A stretch of DNA of 64,000 nt from Peribacillus frigoritolerans (GTDB taxonomy: Bacteria; Bacillota; Bacilli; Bacillales; DSM-1321): NCBI RefSeq assembly GCF_001636405.1, contig NZ_KV440950.1, forward strand, positions 2,255,712 through 2,319,711, given 5' to 3'. Below the pieces are notes generated by a model that made no database searches, was not told the origin of the DNA, and was given only the letters and a program-made list of their open reading frames with translations. The first letter of the stretch is position 1. Each line of letters opens with the position of its first letter. This document shows, in pieces, positions 1-7,978 of the stretch. A program made the translations under genes and the position numbers.

Positions 1-55
1 TTCCTTCTCTTCCGCCATCGACTGTTACAGACGTTGTAAATAATGTTTTTGTCAT
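1..55 (-). CDS. ohr: Organic hydroperoxide resistance protein Ohr (N-terminal fragment)
   Basis: Only the first 18 codons lie in the window; the gene runs off the left edge on the minus strand. The visible residues MTKTLFTTSVTVDGGREG match the conserved N-terminus of the Ohr/OsmC family, thiol peroxidases that reduce organic hydroperoxides in the cytoplasm. A GGGAG ribosome-binding site (complement of 64-68) lies 8 bases before the chosen ATG; a second in-frame ATG at 58 is only 5 bases from it. The family call rests on a short stretch, but the upstream OhrR-like operator agrees with it. Confidence 0.75.
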   Translation of the reverse strand, partial: MTKTLFTTSVTVDGGREG

Positions 56-93
56 CATTTTTTCTCCCTTATCTTTTTTATCATTTGATTGTG

Positions 94-132
94 CACAACT
101 GAATTGTACAATATTAATTTTGAGATGTCCAA
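94..132 (-). promoter_or_regulatory. ohr promoter with OhrR-like operator
   Basis: On the minus strand a SigA-type promoter is visible: -35 TTGGAC (complement of 127-132), 18-base spacer, -10 TACAAT (complement of 103-108). An imperfect 15-base inverted repeat, CACAACTGAATTGTA on the plus strand (94-108), covers the -10. It resembles the TACAATT-AATTGTA half-sites bound by the peroxide sensor OhrR in Bacillus, so repression by OhrR is inferred. Confidence 0.6.
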
Positions 133-224
133 TGAAAAGTTTAAAACCGTTAAATGGGTTTTGGAAGGAATTAGAATGATCGGAAACTTGAAGTTGGTAA
201 AGAAGGCGAAAAAAAGATGGAACG

Positions 225-270
225 GAAAAAGGCTGACTATCCCGTTGGTTAAACGGAGATAGAGCAGCCT
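225..270 (-). terminator. Terminator after the aldo/keto reductase
   Basis: A long interrupted stem (AGGCTG...CAGCCT outer arms, CCGTT/AACGG inner arms, 230-270) is followed on the minus strand by TTTTT. It lies 26 bases past the stop of the minus-strand aldo/keto reductase. Apart from this and the ohr promoter, 56-295 shows no gene I can support. Confidence 0.7.
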
Positions 271-295
271 AAAGGTTTGTCCTGACATTTCTTTT

Positions 296-1204
296 TTAAT
301 TCCGGTGACTTTCATATTTGTTCACTTTGGTCAACCGCTTCAGGATATCCAACTCGGTTGTGGACAGTGAAGGGCTGTTGGCAGCTTGGCAGTTATCACG
401 TAGCTGCTGTACTGAGCTTGCTCCTGGAACAACGGTAGCTACGCTTTGATGGGACAATACATATTGAAGTGCCGTTTCATTCAACTTCCTATCGGAAAGT
501 TTGTCCTTTATTTGCGGAAGCAAATCTTTAAGTTCGTGATAGCTATAGTCAAGGTATCCATCCTCATTTGCCTTTTCAAGCATTTTTTCACTGAGCAGCC
601 CTTTGGCAAGGGGGCCACGGGCGATCATGCTGATCTGTTTGTTGGCGAAAAGGGACAGCCACTCTTCTGGGCGGCGGTCGAGCAGATTAAACTGCATCAT
701 CACGGAATCAAGCTCAGACTTTTCAGTGAATTCCTTGATGACATTCGGACGAATCGAGGAAATTCCATAATATCGGATATAGCCTTCTTTTTTCAAATCT
801 TCAAATGCTTCCACCGTTTCTTCGATATTGTCTGAAATGGTGCCGCCATGTAACTGATAAAGATCAATATAATCAGTCCCCAATCGCTTTAAGCTATCTT
901 TTACTGCCGTTTTAATATGAGCGCCGGATGGGTCCCAGCTCCAGGAATCTTTATTTTCATTCCAGCGGTTTCCGACCTTGGTGGCTATGTATACCTTATC
1001 GCGGACCGATTTTAAATTCTTTCCGACGATTTCTTCATTCATACCGAAATCATATAAATCGGCCGTATCAAAATAATTGATTCCTTCATCTAAAGCGGCC
1101 TGTATGATCTCGGATGCCTGATTTTCAACAGTCCCCAGTGACATGCATCCAAGCCCGATTTCAGAAACTAGCAAGTCAGAATTTCCTAGTCTGCGTTTTT
1201 TCAT
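296..1204 (-). CDS. yqkF: Aldo/keto reductase (YqkF-like)
   Basis: A 302-residue NADPH-dependent aldo/keto reductase with the usual (beta/alpha)8 family length. The catalytic tetrad is visible: Asp46 and Tyr51 in FDTADLY, Lys76 in IATK and His119 in LYQLHGG. The start ATG at 1204 follows AAAGGGAGTGG on the minus strand; upstream in-frame codons run into the neighbouring mciZ gene and are rejected. It sits between nudF/mciZ and ohr as in B. subtilis, where the orthologue is yqkF. The physiological substrate is unknown. It is probably cotranscribed with mciZ, whose stop lies 56 bases upstream, and ends at the hairpin at 225-270. Confidence 0.85.
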   Translation of the reverse strand: MKKRRLGNSDLLVSEIGLGCMSLGTVENQASEIIQAALDEGINYFDTADLYDFGMNEEIVGKNLKSVRDKVYIATKVGNRWNENKDSWSWDPSGAHIKTAVKDSLKRLGTDYIDLYQLHGGTISDNIEETVEAFEDLKKEGYIRYYGISSIRPNVIKEFTEKSELDSVMMQFNLLDRRPEEWLSLFANKQISMIARGPLAKGLLSEKMLEKANEDGYLDYSYHELKDLLPQIKDKLSDRKLNETALQYVLSHQSVATVVPGASSVQQLRDNCQAANSPSLSTTELDILKRLTKVNKYESHRN

Positions 1205-1260
1205 GTTATCCACTCCCTTTACATTCATTGTAAAGGAGAAATCCATTTCACTCAAAGAAT

Positions 1261-1422
1261 TCACTTGATCCGTTTTAAAGGAGTGGGTGGCACCTGATGG
1301 TGAATGTCGGCAATCCAATCATTGACATAAACATATTGATTTTGTAATTGCTTGAGTTTTCGAAGGATTTCCCAGCTCTTTCCGGATAAAGTAACGCTTT
1401 TTTCCAATACGTAAACTTTCAT
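1261..1422 (-). CDS. mciZ: MciZ, mother-cell inhibitor of FtsZ
   Basis: A 53-residue peptide beginning MKVYVLEKSVTLSGKSWEIL. It keeps the core of B. subtilis MciZ (MKV, G-K-aromatic-W-E-I, LK, YV-DWI) and the same position between yqkF and nudF. MciZ is made in the mother cell during sporulation and caps FtsZ filament ends to block Z-ring assembly. GGAGGGC precedes the ATG. The B. subtilis peptide as I remember it is 40 residues; this one has about 13 extra C-terminal residues (HHQVPPTPLKRIK), an unusual proline- and base-rich tail. Identity is inferred from pattern and synteny. Confidence 0.8.
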   Translation of the reverse strand: MKVYVLEKSVTLSGKSWEILRKLKQLQNQYVYVNDWIADIHHQVPPTPLKRIK

Positions 1423-1444
1423 TAAATCGCCCTCCATCTCTATT

Positions 1445-1473
1445 ATGGTAAAATGTATGAGGAATCATGCTGC
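1445..1473 (-). promoter_or_regulatory. Candidate SigE promoter for mciZ
   Basis: Reading the minus strand upstream of mciZ, CATACATT resembles the SigE -10 (CATACAAT), with TTCTAATT 14 bases upstream as a weaker -35. SigE control of mciZ is known in B. subtilis; the match here is partial. Confidence 0.4.
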
Positions 1474-1497
1474 AATTAGAACAGAGGAGTGGTCACG

Positions 1498-2049
1498 ATG
1501 AAAAAATTTGAAGAAAAAACGCTGTCTTCGGAAAAAATCTTCACAGGAAAAGTAATCAGCCTGCAAGTGGATGATGTAGAGCTTCCTGATGGGAAAACGG
1601 GTAAACGTGAAATAATCAAGCATCCGGGAGCGGTTGCCGTCATAGCTCTCACGTCAGAAAATAAAATCATCATGGTTGAACAGTACCGTAAAGCACTGGA
1701 GAGAAGCTTGGTGGAAATTCCTGCAGGGAAGCTTGAAAAAGGCGAAGAACCGGTGCTGTCGGCTAAACGGGAGCTGGAAGAGGAGACAGGTTATGAATGT
1801 GAAAAAATGGAGCACATCATATCCTTCTATACATCCCCAGGTTTCGCCGATGAATTGGTCCACATGTATGTGGCCCACAATTTGAAAAAGAAAGAAAATG
1901 CGGCACCGCTGGATGAAGATGAATTTGTCGAGATGCTTGAACTCACGCTGGAGGAAGCTCAAACTTATATGGATGAAGGGAAGATCCAGGATGCCAAAAC
2001 GGCATATGCAGTTCAGTATCTGCAGTTGAAAAAGGCGATGACATCATAA
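1498..2049 (+). CDS. nudF: ADP-ribose pyrophosphatase NudF
   Basis: A 183-residue Nudix hydrolase that cleaves ADP-ribose to AMP and ribose 5-phosphate in the cytoplasm. The Nudix box G-x5-E-x7-REL-x-EE-x-GY is complete at residues 77-99. The ATG at 1498 is preceded by AGAGGAG at 1483-1489; an in-frame GTG at 1489 overlaps that site and is not used. The family's usual length is 180-210 residues. It is divergent from mciZ-yqkF and its stop abuts the ATG of the EndoQ-like gene at 2050, so the two are probably cotranscribed. B. subtilis has the same pair (yqkG-yqxK). Confidence 0.9.
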   Translation: MKKFEEKTLSSEKIFTGKVISLQVDDVELPDGKTGKREIIKHPGAVAVIALTSENKIIMVEQYRKALERSLVEIPAGKLEKGEEPVLSAKRELEEETGYECEKMEHIISFYTSPGFADELVHMYVAHNLKKKENAAPLDEDEFVEMLELTLEEAQTYMDEGKIQDAKTAYAVQYLQLKKAMTS

Positions 2050-3231
2050 ATGAAAGAGTATTACGCTGACCTGCATATCCATATAGGCAGAACGAGAAGC
2101 GGAAGGGCCGTGAAAATAACAGGTGCTAAAACGTTAACCTTCAGCAATGTACTGCAAGTGGCAAGTGAAAGGAAGGGCCTTGATCTAATCGGGATAATCG
2201 ATTGTCATTCTCCTGAAATTATCGAAGAGATCGAAGCGGGGATTCTTGATGGCGAAATCACGGAAAAGACTGAAGGCGGGCTTCAATACAAGAATACAAC
2301 CATCATTCCGGGTTCGGAGATTGAAATTTATGATCATAATTGTAATGGACCGATCCATGTCCTCGCCTATTTTCCCACTTTAAAAGCGATGAAGGAATTC
2401 TCCTCATGGATGAGCGGACATGTTAAAAATATCACCTTGAGCTCCCAAAGGATTTATTGTGATGGAAGAACGCTGCAAAAAATCGTGAAGTCACTGGGTG
2501 GCCTGTTTATCCCGGCACATGTTTTCACCCCATTTAAAAGCTTATATGGAAAAGGGGTGCGATCCAGTCTGACTGAAGTATTCGATCCGGAGCTAATTGA
2601 TGCCATCGAGCTTGGTTTAAGCTCAGATACAGAAATGGTCAAGGATATCAAGGAGTTGGACTCCTATGTATTCGTAACAAATTCCGATGCGCATTCGCTT
2701 GGGAAAATCGCTCGTGAATATCAAAAGGTCCTGCTTGAAGAACCAAGTTTCAATGAGCTGGCAAAAGCCCTAAAAGAAACAGGGAATCGCAAGGTGACCG
2801 TTAATTATGGATTGAACCCCTTATTGGGAAAGTATCATCAAACCGTATGTTCAGGGTGTTTACATCAGGTATTGAGGGATAGTGAACAATGTCCTGAGTG
2901 TGGTAATAACTCCATTATTAAAGGGGTATCGGCCAGGATTGAAGAACTCTCCGTTTCCGGGAGGGACAGAAGTGACGGAAAGGAAAGGCCGCCGTATATC
3001 CATCAAGTGCCACTCGACTTCATCCCGGGACTCGGGCCTAAATCCATGGAAAAACTGCTGGTGGCATTTGGAACAGAGATGAATATCCTTCATGAAGTTA
3101 CGCTTGAACAGCTAATGGAAATCGTTCCTGAAAAATTGGCGGTCTACATCGATTCTGCCAGAAAAGGGACGCTTTCTTTTGAAGTGGGGGGCGGAGGAAA
3201 GTACGGAAAGGTCAAAAAGGAATTAACCTGA
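2050..3231 (+). CDS. Endonuclease Q-type PHP nuclease (YqxK-like)
   Basis: A 393-residue protein with three parts: an N-terminal PHP metallophosphoesterase domain (DLHIH at residues 7-11, later NSDAH), a four-cysteine zinc finger (C-SGC...CPEC, about 267-285) and a C-terminal helix-hairpin-helix stretch (PGLGPKSMEKLL, about 320-340). This is the architecture of the archaeal/bacterial EndoQ family, which nicks DNA 5' of deaminated bases such as uracil and hypoxanthine. Start ATG immediately follows the nudF stop. The pairing with the nucleotide-sanitising nudF suits a DNA-repair role. The family call is firm; the substrate is inferred from characterised relatives. Confidence 0.8.
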   Translation: MKEYYADLHIHIGRTRSGRAVKITGAKTLTFSNVLQVASERKGLDLIGIIDCHSPEIIEEIEAGILDGEITEKTEGGLQYKNTTIIPGSEIEIYDHNCNGPIHVLAYFPTLKAMKEFSSWMSGHVKNITLSSQRIYCDGRTLQKIVKSLGGLFIPAHVFTPFKSLYGKGVRSSLTEVFDPELIDAIELGLSSDTEMVKDIKELDSYVFVTNSDAHSLGKIAREYQKVLLEEPSFNELAKALKETGNRKVTVNYGLNPLLGKYHQTVCSGCLHQVLRDSEQCPECGNNSIIKGVSARIEELSVSGRDRSDGKERPPYIHQVPLDFIPGLGPKSMEKLLVAFGTEMNILHEVTLEQLMEIVPEKLAVYIDSARKGTLSFEVGGGGKYGKVKKELT

Positions 3232-3268
3232 AAAAAGTCCTGACAGATGAGATCTGTCAGGACTTTTT
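3231..3268. terminator. Bidirectional terminator
   Basis: A perfect stem GTCCTGACAGA/TCTGTCAGGAC (3237-3263) is flanked by AAAAAA on the left and TTTTTT on the right. It ends both the EndoQ gene and the converging acetyltransferase. Confidence 0.9.
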
Positions 3269-3831
3269 TAATTTGTTGTTTTTGCATAAATGGAGGTGTC
3301 CCGCACTTCCATGCCGTCTGCACTAAGGCAGTCATTACGCAAAATTCCTTCAAGGGTGAATCCCAGCTTCTCGGGAATCCGTTTGCTGGCAATATTATTA
3401 GGGTCACAGCGGATTTCGACCCGTTTTGCACCGTAATGGTAAAAGGCGAATTTAGTTAACTTTTCCACTGTCTCCGTTATGTAGCCCAGTTTACTGAATC
3501 TCGTATCAATCCAATAGCCAATTTCGAATTTAGGAATATCCCAGTTGATTCGGTGCAGACCAGTGGAGCCGATGAATTGATCGTCTTCTTTCCTATAAAT
3601 ATGGAGTCTGATATCCTCTTTTAAAATAAAGTCCGCAAAGGCCTTAAGGACGTTCTGTTCAGAAGTTTCCAAAGAAACATCTTGATGGGCAAACGGCAGC
3701 CACTGTTTCAATTCAGGTTTAGAATGGACAATGGCTTCGTAAAGGTCCAGGCCATCGCCAGGCTGACAAGGTCTTAGATATAATCGAGGGGTTTCAATTT
3801 TTTCGGGAAAATCCATTAATATAGCTTTCAT
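3268..3831 (-). CDS. GNAT acetyltransferase, RimJ/RimL type
   Basis: A 187-residue GCN5-related N-acetyltransferase of the ribosomal-protein-alanine/serine type. The N-terminal TPRLYLRP motif, IGSTGLH and the C-terminal NIASKRIPEKLGFTLEGILR segment are typical of the RimJ/RimL branch, in which acetyl-CoA binds near the last motif. The start at 3831 is preceded by GGAGGCAGG on the minus strand. It converges with the EndoQ gene and shares its terminator. The acetyl acceptor cannot be read from sequence; it could be a ribosomal protein N-terminus or a small molecule. Confidence 0.8.
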   Translation of the reverse strand: MKAILMDFPEKIETPRLYLRPCQPGDGLDLYEAIVHSKPELKQWLPFAHQDVSLETSEQNVLKAFADFILKEDIRLHIYRKEDDQFIGSTGLHRINWDIPKFEIGYWIDTRFSKLGYITETVEKLTKFAFYHYGAKRVEIRCDPNNIASKRIPEKLGFTLEGILRNDCLSADGMEVRDTSIYAKTTN

Positions 3832-3913
3832 ATCCTGCCTCCATCTCATTGATGTGGAAAATTATAACATAAATTAGGTTCAATGTATTCGGCTGAAGGG
3901 GAAAGTTTTCTTA

Positions 3914-3942
3914 GCATAAATGAAAGAGTGAAAACATAGATT
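3914..3942 (+). promoter_or_regulatory. Candidate SigE promoter of spoIIM
   Basis: GCATAAAT (3914-3921), a 13-base spacer and CATAGATT (3935-3942) fit a mother-cell SigE promoter. spoIIM is SigE-dependent in B. subtilis. Confidence 0.55.
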
Positions 3943-3970
3943 CTAGTAAGCGGAGTTGGGAGGATGAAAG

Positions 3971-4618
3971 ATGAAAAGAAAATCTGTCGTACAAAATGCC
4001 GTAATGAAACATATTAACGAACATTCCTCATTATATGTCTTTATCACTGTGCTTTTTTTGATGGGTGTCATTTTTGGGGCAATATTGGTGAATAGTTTGA
4101 GCTTTACCCAAAAGGAAGACTTGTTCTATTATTTATCGCAATTTTTCGGACAAGTATCCAAAGGTGAATTTGCATCTTCGCATGATATGTTCAGCCAAAG
4201 TATTATGCATAATATAAAATATATCGGGGTCATCTGGATTCTCGGAATATCGGTCATCGGTTTGCCTGTCATCCTGGTTTTGTTATTTATAAAAGGGATG
4301 GTCGTTGGATTCACGGTAGGCTTTTTAGTCAATCAAATGGGATGGAGCGGGTTCTTATTATCGTTTGTCGCTATTCTTCCCCAAAATATATTCATCGTCC
4401 CGATATTCATCGTAATAACCGTCCTTGCCGTTTCACTATCCATGAAAATGATCAGCCGGATTTTCCTTAAGCAGGTTCGTGAACCGCTGAAGCCGATAAT
4501 TTCACGGTATATTTTCTCATTGGTTTTGTCAGGGTTATTCTTGATTACGGCTGCTGCATTTGAAGCGTACCTATCCCCTTCTTTAATGAAAAATGTCGTA
4601 AGTTTATTGGGTCATTGA
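3971..4618 (+). CDS. spoIIM: Stage II sporulation protein M
   Basis: A 215-residue integral membrane protein with about five hydrophobic segments (first at about 22-45, others at about 90-130, 135-165 and 185-210). SpoIIM forms the DMP complex with SpoIID and SpoIIP, which degrades septal peptidoglycan and drives engulfment of the forespore; it recruits SpoIIP and SpoIID to the septum. GGGAGGATG precedes the ATG at suitable spacing. It lies directly upstream of fur, as in B. subtilis, and a SigE-like promoter precedes it. Confidence 0.9.
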   Translation: MKRKSVVQNAVMKHINEHSSLYVFITVLFLMGVIFGAILVNSLSFTQKEDLFYYLSQFFGQVSKGEFASSHDMFSQSIMHNIKYIGVIWILGISVIGLPVILVLLFIKGMVVGFTVGFLVNQMGWSGFLLSFVAILPQNIFIVPIFIVITVLAVSLSMKMISRIFLKQVREPLKPIISRYIFSLVLSGLFLITAAAFEAYLSPSLMKNVVSLLGH

Positions 4619-4669
4619 TGGAAATATACCGTTCCCGCAAATTTTTTTATCATTAACAAGAAATCTATT

Positions 4670-4697
4670 TTGACAGTTTTCCCTCTTTTGATATAAT
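4670..4697 (+). promoter_or_regulatory. SigA promoter of fur
   Basis: TTGACA (4670-4675), a 16-base spacer and a consensus TATAAT (4692-4697). The -10 overlaps an upstream in-frame ATG at 4696, which shows that this ATG cannot be the fur start. Confidence 0.85.
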
Positions 4698-4731
4698 GGA
4701 TAAGATAGCGGCGCGGGAGGGAATATTAGGT

Positions 4732-5187
4732 ATGGAAATAGAAAACAGAATTGATAGGATAAAAAAGCAGTTACACTCGTCCAGCTACAAATTAACGCCT
4801 CAGCGAGAAGCGACCGTCCGCGTTTTACTTGAGCATGAAGAGGATCATTTAAGCGCAGAAGACGTTTACCTCCTTGTCAAAGAAAAGTCGCCGGAAATTG
4901 GATTGGCAACAGTTTACCGTACGCTAGAGTTGCTGACTGAATTGAAAATAGTAGATAAAATTAACTTTGGAGACGGGGTTTCCCGTTATGATTTAAGACA
5001 AGAAGGAGCTGCGCATTTCCATCATCATCTTGTTTGTGTGGAATGTGGTGCGGTAGATGAAATCCAGGAAGACCTACTTGAAGACGTAGAAGACATTGTG
5101 GAACGCGACTGGAACTTCAAGATAAAAGACCATAGATTAACCTTTCATGGCATTTGTCATCGATGTCATGACAAAGAAGAAAATTAA
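4732..5187 (+). CDS. fur: Ferric uptake regulator Fur
   Basis: A 151-residue Fur-family repressor. The N-terminal winged helix (QLHSSSYKLTPQREATVRVL, recognition region GLATVYRTLELL) and C-terminal dimerisation domain are very close to B. subtilis Fur. Metal-site residues are present: HFHHH, CVECG and the C-terminal CHRC pair that holds structural zinc. The start at 4732 uses GGGAGGG about 10 bases upstream. With Fe(II) it represses iron-uptake genes; a Fur-like box is seen upstream of fer in this window. The gene follows spoIIM but has its own promoter and terminator. Confidence 0.95.
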   Translation: MEIENRIDRIKKQLHSSSYKLTPQREATVRVLLEHEEDHLSAEDVYLLVKEKSPEIGLATVYRTLELLTELKIVDKINFGDGVSRYDLRQEGAAHFHHHLVCVECGAVDEIQEDLLEDVEDIVERDWNFKIKDHRLTFHGICHRCHDKEEN

Positions 5188-5202
5188 GGTGAATGAAGTC
5201 GG

Positions 5203-5232
5203 ACCTTTTCCATTTAATGGAGAAGGTTTTCT
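5203..5232 (+). terminator. Terminator of fur
   Basis: Arms ACCTTTTCCAT and ATGGAGAAGGT (5203-5227, one G-U pair) are followed by TTTTCT. Confidence 0.75.
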
Positions 5233-5353
5233 GCATTTTAATAGCTGGTTTTCTCAAGTAAGAGCTGTTTTTGTTTTCTCCTTTCCGAAATACGTATAAA
5301 ACTTGTCCTGTTGGGCATAGATTGATACAAAGGGTCGAATGGGAGGGGAAAGG

Positions 5354-5581
5354 ATGAAAACATCATTATCGCTTATTTTGCACACGGCTAAAGTGATGAT
5401 TCTCTTTGTTAGCTTCACTGTTCTTTTTTATATAGGAATGGTATGGTTAAATCAGGAATATCAAAGTTATCATCGTTATGATGAACCGAAAGGCATGGCT
5501 GTAAAAGTATCGAAGGCTGTTGATACGGGTGATGATGCATGGCTTGAACGCCTAATGTTGTTTTATTTAAACGGGGAGTAA
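5354..5581 (+). CDS. yqzK: YqzK family small membrane protein (DUF4227)
   Basis: A 75-residue protein with one membrane segment (about residues 12-34) and a short hydrophilic tail containing RYDEPKG. It matches YqzK/DUF4227, of unknown function, found upstream of xerD in Bacillus. GGGAGGGGAAAGG lies directly before the ATG at 5354. The stop codon overlaps the xerD ATG by one base (TAATG), so translation of the two genes is probably coupled. No catalytic motif is visible. Confidence 0.8.
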   Translation: MKTSLSLILHTAKVMILFVSFTVLFYIGMVWLNQEYQSYHRYDEPKGMAVKVSKAVDTGDDAWLERLMLFYLNGE

Positions 5582-6480
5582 TGAATATGGAGAATCAAAT
5601 TAGGGATTTCATTCATTTTTTAACCATTGAAAAAGGACTTGCCAAGAATACGCTCGTTTCGTATGAGCGTGACTTAAGATCATATTGGAGCTTTCTGAAA
5701 GATGTTGAAACCATTGAAGATTGGAATGATTCGCGGCGGGTGAACATCCTGCATTTTCTCGTGCAGTTAAAGGATCAAGGGAAATCATCGAAGACGGTGG
5801 CGCGTCATATAGCTTCCATTCGGTCTTTTCATCAATTTCTTCTAAGGGAAAGAGTAACAAATCAGGATCCGTCCATACATATAGAAACGCCAAAACCGGA
5901 ACGAAGCCTTCCAAAGGTATTAAGCATGGAAGAGGTTGAAGCACTATTGGAAGCCCCGAAGAAAATGGATGAATTCGGATTACGCGATAAGGCAATGCTC
6001 GAACTGATGTATGCGACGGGTATGCGTGTCAGTGAGTTGATATCCATGGATGTGAGTGATGTCCATGCATCGATGGGTTTTGTCCGTTGTGTAGGGAAAG
6101 GAAATAAAGAGAGGATCATTCCGATTGGACAAACTGCATTGGGTGCGATTGAACATTATTTGGAAAGTTCCCGGGGGAAAATGGCCAGCCCCAAGCACAG
6201 GACAGATTCACTTTTTTTGAATCATCATGGAAACAGGCTGACAAGGCAGGGATTTTGGAAGATTCTAAAAAAACTTGTAAAATCGGCACAAATTGAAAAA
6301 GAAATTACACCACATACACTGAGACATTCTTTCGCGACACATCTATTGATGAATGGGGCTGATTTACGTGCCGTCCAAGAAATGCTTGGTCATGCGGATA
6401 TTTCGACAACTCAAATTTATACACATATTACGAACGTACGGATTAAGGATGTCTATTCAAAATTCCATCCGCGAGCTTAG
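5581..6480 (+). CDS. xerD: Site-specific tyrosine recombinase XerD
   Basis: A 299-residue tyrosine recombinase. The SAM-like core-binding domain spans about 1-90 and the catalytic domain about 105-295, with Arg149, Lys173, His245, Arg248, His271 and nucleophile Tyr280 (TQIYTHI). With XerC it resolves chromosome dimers at dif; B. subtilis calls it RipX. The ATG overlaps the yqzK stop, with GGGGAG upstream; Met3 is an alternative start. Its place between fur and deoB matches B. subtilis and supports XerD rather than a phage integrase. Confidence 0.95.
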   Translation: MNMENQIRDFIHFLTIEKGLAKNTLVSYERDLRSYWSFLKDVETIEDWNDSRRVNILHFLVQLKDQGKSSKTVARHIASIRSFHQFLLRERVTNQDPSIHIETPKPERSLPKVLSMEEVEALLEAPKKMDEFGLRDKAMLELMYATGMRVSELISMDVSDVHASMGFVRCVGKGNKERIIPIGQTALGAIEHYLESSRGKMASPKHRTDSLFLNHHGNRLTRQGFWKILKKLVKSAQIEKEITPHTLRHSFATHLLMNGADLRAVQEMLGHADISTTQIYTHITNVRIKDVYSKFHPRA

Positions 6481-6628
6481 AGGATTAATAGAATGATAGA
6501 AAGGTTGTGAATTTAACTGCAAGGCAGTTGAAGGAGCAGCCTTTTCTGTGTCGGCGAGACGGCTATACGGATGCTGATGATTCTAACGGACATCTTATGG
6601 CACTTTGTTTCATTCCGAAATATATTAT

Positions 6629-6657
6629 TTGTCTCCATCATGGTAATCGTTTACAAT
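6629..6657 (+). promoter_or_regulatory. deoB operon promoter with overlapping cre site
   Basis: TTGTCT (6629-6634), a 17-base spacer and TACAAT (6652-6657) form a SigA promoter. GGTAATCGTTTACA (6642-6655) matches the CcpA catabolite-response consensus TGTAANCGNTNNCA at all positions but the first and covers the -10. The rest of the xerD-deoB gap (6481-6775) shows no convincing gene. Confidence 0.7.
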
Positions 6658-6775
6658 GTAGAGAGGTCAGACTTCTGACGTTCTTGCGATTTCATTTAAA
6701 TGAAGAGTAACTGAGCAGAATAAGGGTATTATAGAGAGTATAAAAAGTGATTTACTATTTTAGGAGGAATGACTC

Positions 6776-7978
6776 ATGAAAGGGAATTCAGCATTTAAAC
6801 GAATATTTGTAATAGTTATGGATTCAGTTGGGATTGGCGAAGCACCTGATGCAGATTTATTCGGCGATAAAGGTGCGGATACACTCGGCCATATCGCAGA
6901 AAAAATGAACGGATTGAACATGCCGACTCTCGCAAAATTGGGTTTAGGCAATATCCGTGACATCAAGGGAATTGAAAAAGCTCAGCAACCTCTCGCATAC
7001 TATACGAAAATGAAGGAAGCCTCTACAGGAAAAGATACGATGACTGGACATTGGGAAATCATGGGGTTGAATATATCGACTCCATTCCGTGTATTTCCGG
7101 ATGGTTTCCCGGAATTATTAGTCAATGAACTCGAGGCGAAAATGGGTCGGGGAATTATTGGGAATGTCCCGGCAAGCGGCACGGAAATCATTGAGAGGCT
7201 TGGCGAGGAACATATGAAAACGGGTGCGCTGATTGTATATACATCAGCTGATTCCGTATTACAGATTGCTGCACATGAAGATATCGTCCCGATAGACGAA
7301 TTATACAAGATTTGTGAAATTGCCCGTGAAGTGACAATGGCTGATGAGTTCAAGGTTGGACGCGTTATTGCCAGACCGTTCACTGGTGAACCAGGCAACT
7401 TCAAAAGAACGCCTAACCGTCATGATTATGCATTGAAACCGTTTGACCGGACAGTAATGGATGAATTGAAAGATTCTGGATATGATGTCCTTGCAATCGG
7501 GAAGATCTCGGATATCTTTGATGGGGAAGGTGTCACTGAATCATTAAGGACCGTATCCAATATGGATGGAATGGATAAATTAATCCAAACGGTAGAACAG
7601 GATTTCAAAGGGTTAAGTTTCCTTAATCTAGTCGACTTCGATGCTTTATACGGTCACCGCCGCGACCCAGAGGGATACGGAAAGGCATTGGAAGAATTCG
7701 ATGCCCGGATGCCTGAAGTCCTTGATAAATTGAAAGAGGATGATTTATTGATCATCACTGCCGATCACGGGAATGATCCGGTCCATGAAGGAACCGATCA
7801 CACACGTGAATATGTACCATTGTTAGTCTATTCCAAACGATTTACAGAAGGTGCCGAACTCCCGATAAGAGATACATTTGCTGATATAGGGGCGACGGTC
7901 GCTGCTAATTTTGATGTGAAAATGCCTGCCTTCGGAAAAAATATATTGGGCGATCTAAATTTAGGGGAGAATAAATAG
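6776..7978 (+). CDS. deoB: Phosphopentomutase DeoB
   Basis: A 400-residue phosphopentomutase of the alkaline-phosphatase superfamily that interconverts (deoxy)ribose 1- and 5-phosphate in nucleoside catabolism. Metal-site motifs are visible: Asp16 in VMDSVGIG, the Thr nucleophile region [10 protein letters not shown] (about 84-93), and ITADHGNDP and DHTREYVP near the C-terminus. TTAGGAGGAATG precedes the ATG. It is the first gene of deoB-punA-pdp; its stop touches the punA ATG. The overlapping cre site suggests repression on glucose. In B. subtilis the gene is drm. Confidence 0.95.
   Translation: MKGNSAFKRIFVIVMDSVGIGEAPDADLFGDKGADTLGHIAEKMNGLNMPTLAKLGLGNIRDIKGIEKAQQPLAYYTKMKEASTGKDTMTGHWEIMGLNISTPFRVFPDGFPELLVNELEAKMGRGIIGNVPASGTEIIERLGEEHMKTGALIVYTSADSVLQIAAHEDIVPIDELYKICEIAREVTMADEFKVGRVIARPFTGEPGNFKRTPNRHDYALKPFDRTVMDELKDSGYDVLAIGKISDIFDGEGVTESLRTVSNMDGMDKLIQTVEQDFKGLSFLNLVDFDALYGHRRDPEGYGKALEEFDARMPEVLDKLKEDDLLIITADHGNDPVHEGTDHTREYVPLLVYSKRFTEGAELPIRDTFADIGATVAANFDVKMPAFGKNILGDLNLGENK

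Noticed and set aside
55-315. Minus-strand open frame of 86 codons upstream of ohr
   Set aside because: It contains the ohr promoter/operator and a terminator hairpin, has no ribosome-binding site, and its product is low-complexity and hydrophobic.
6507-6710. Open frame of 67 codons between xerD and deoB
   Set aside because: It spans the deoB promoter and cre site, lacks a good ribosome-binding site and resembles no known family.
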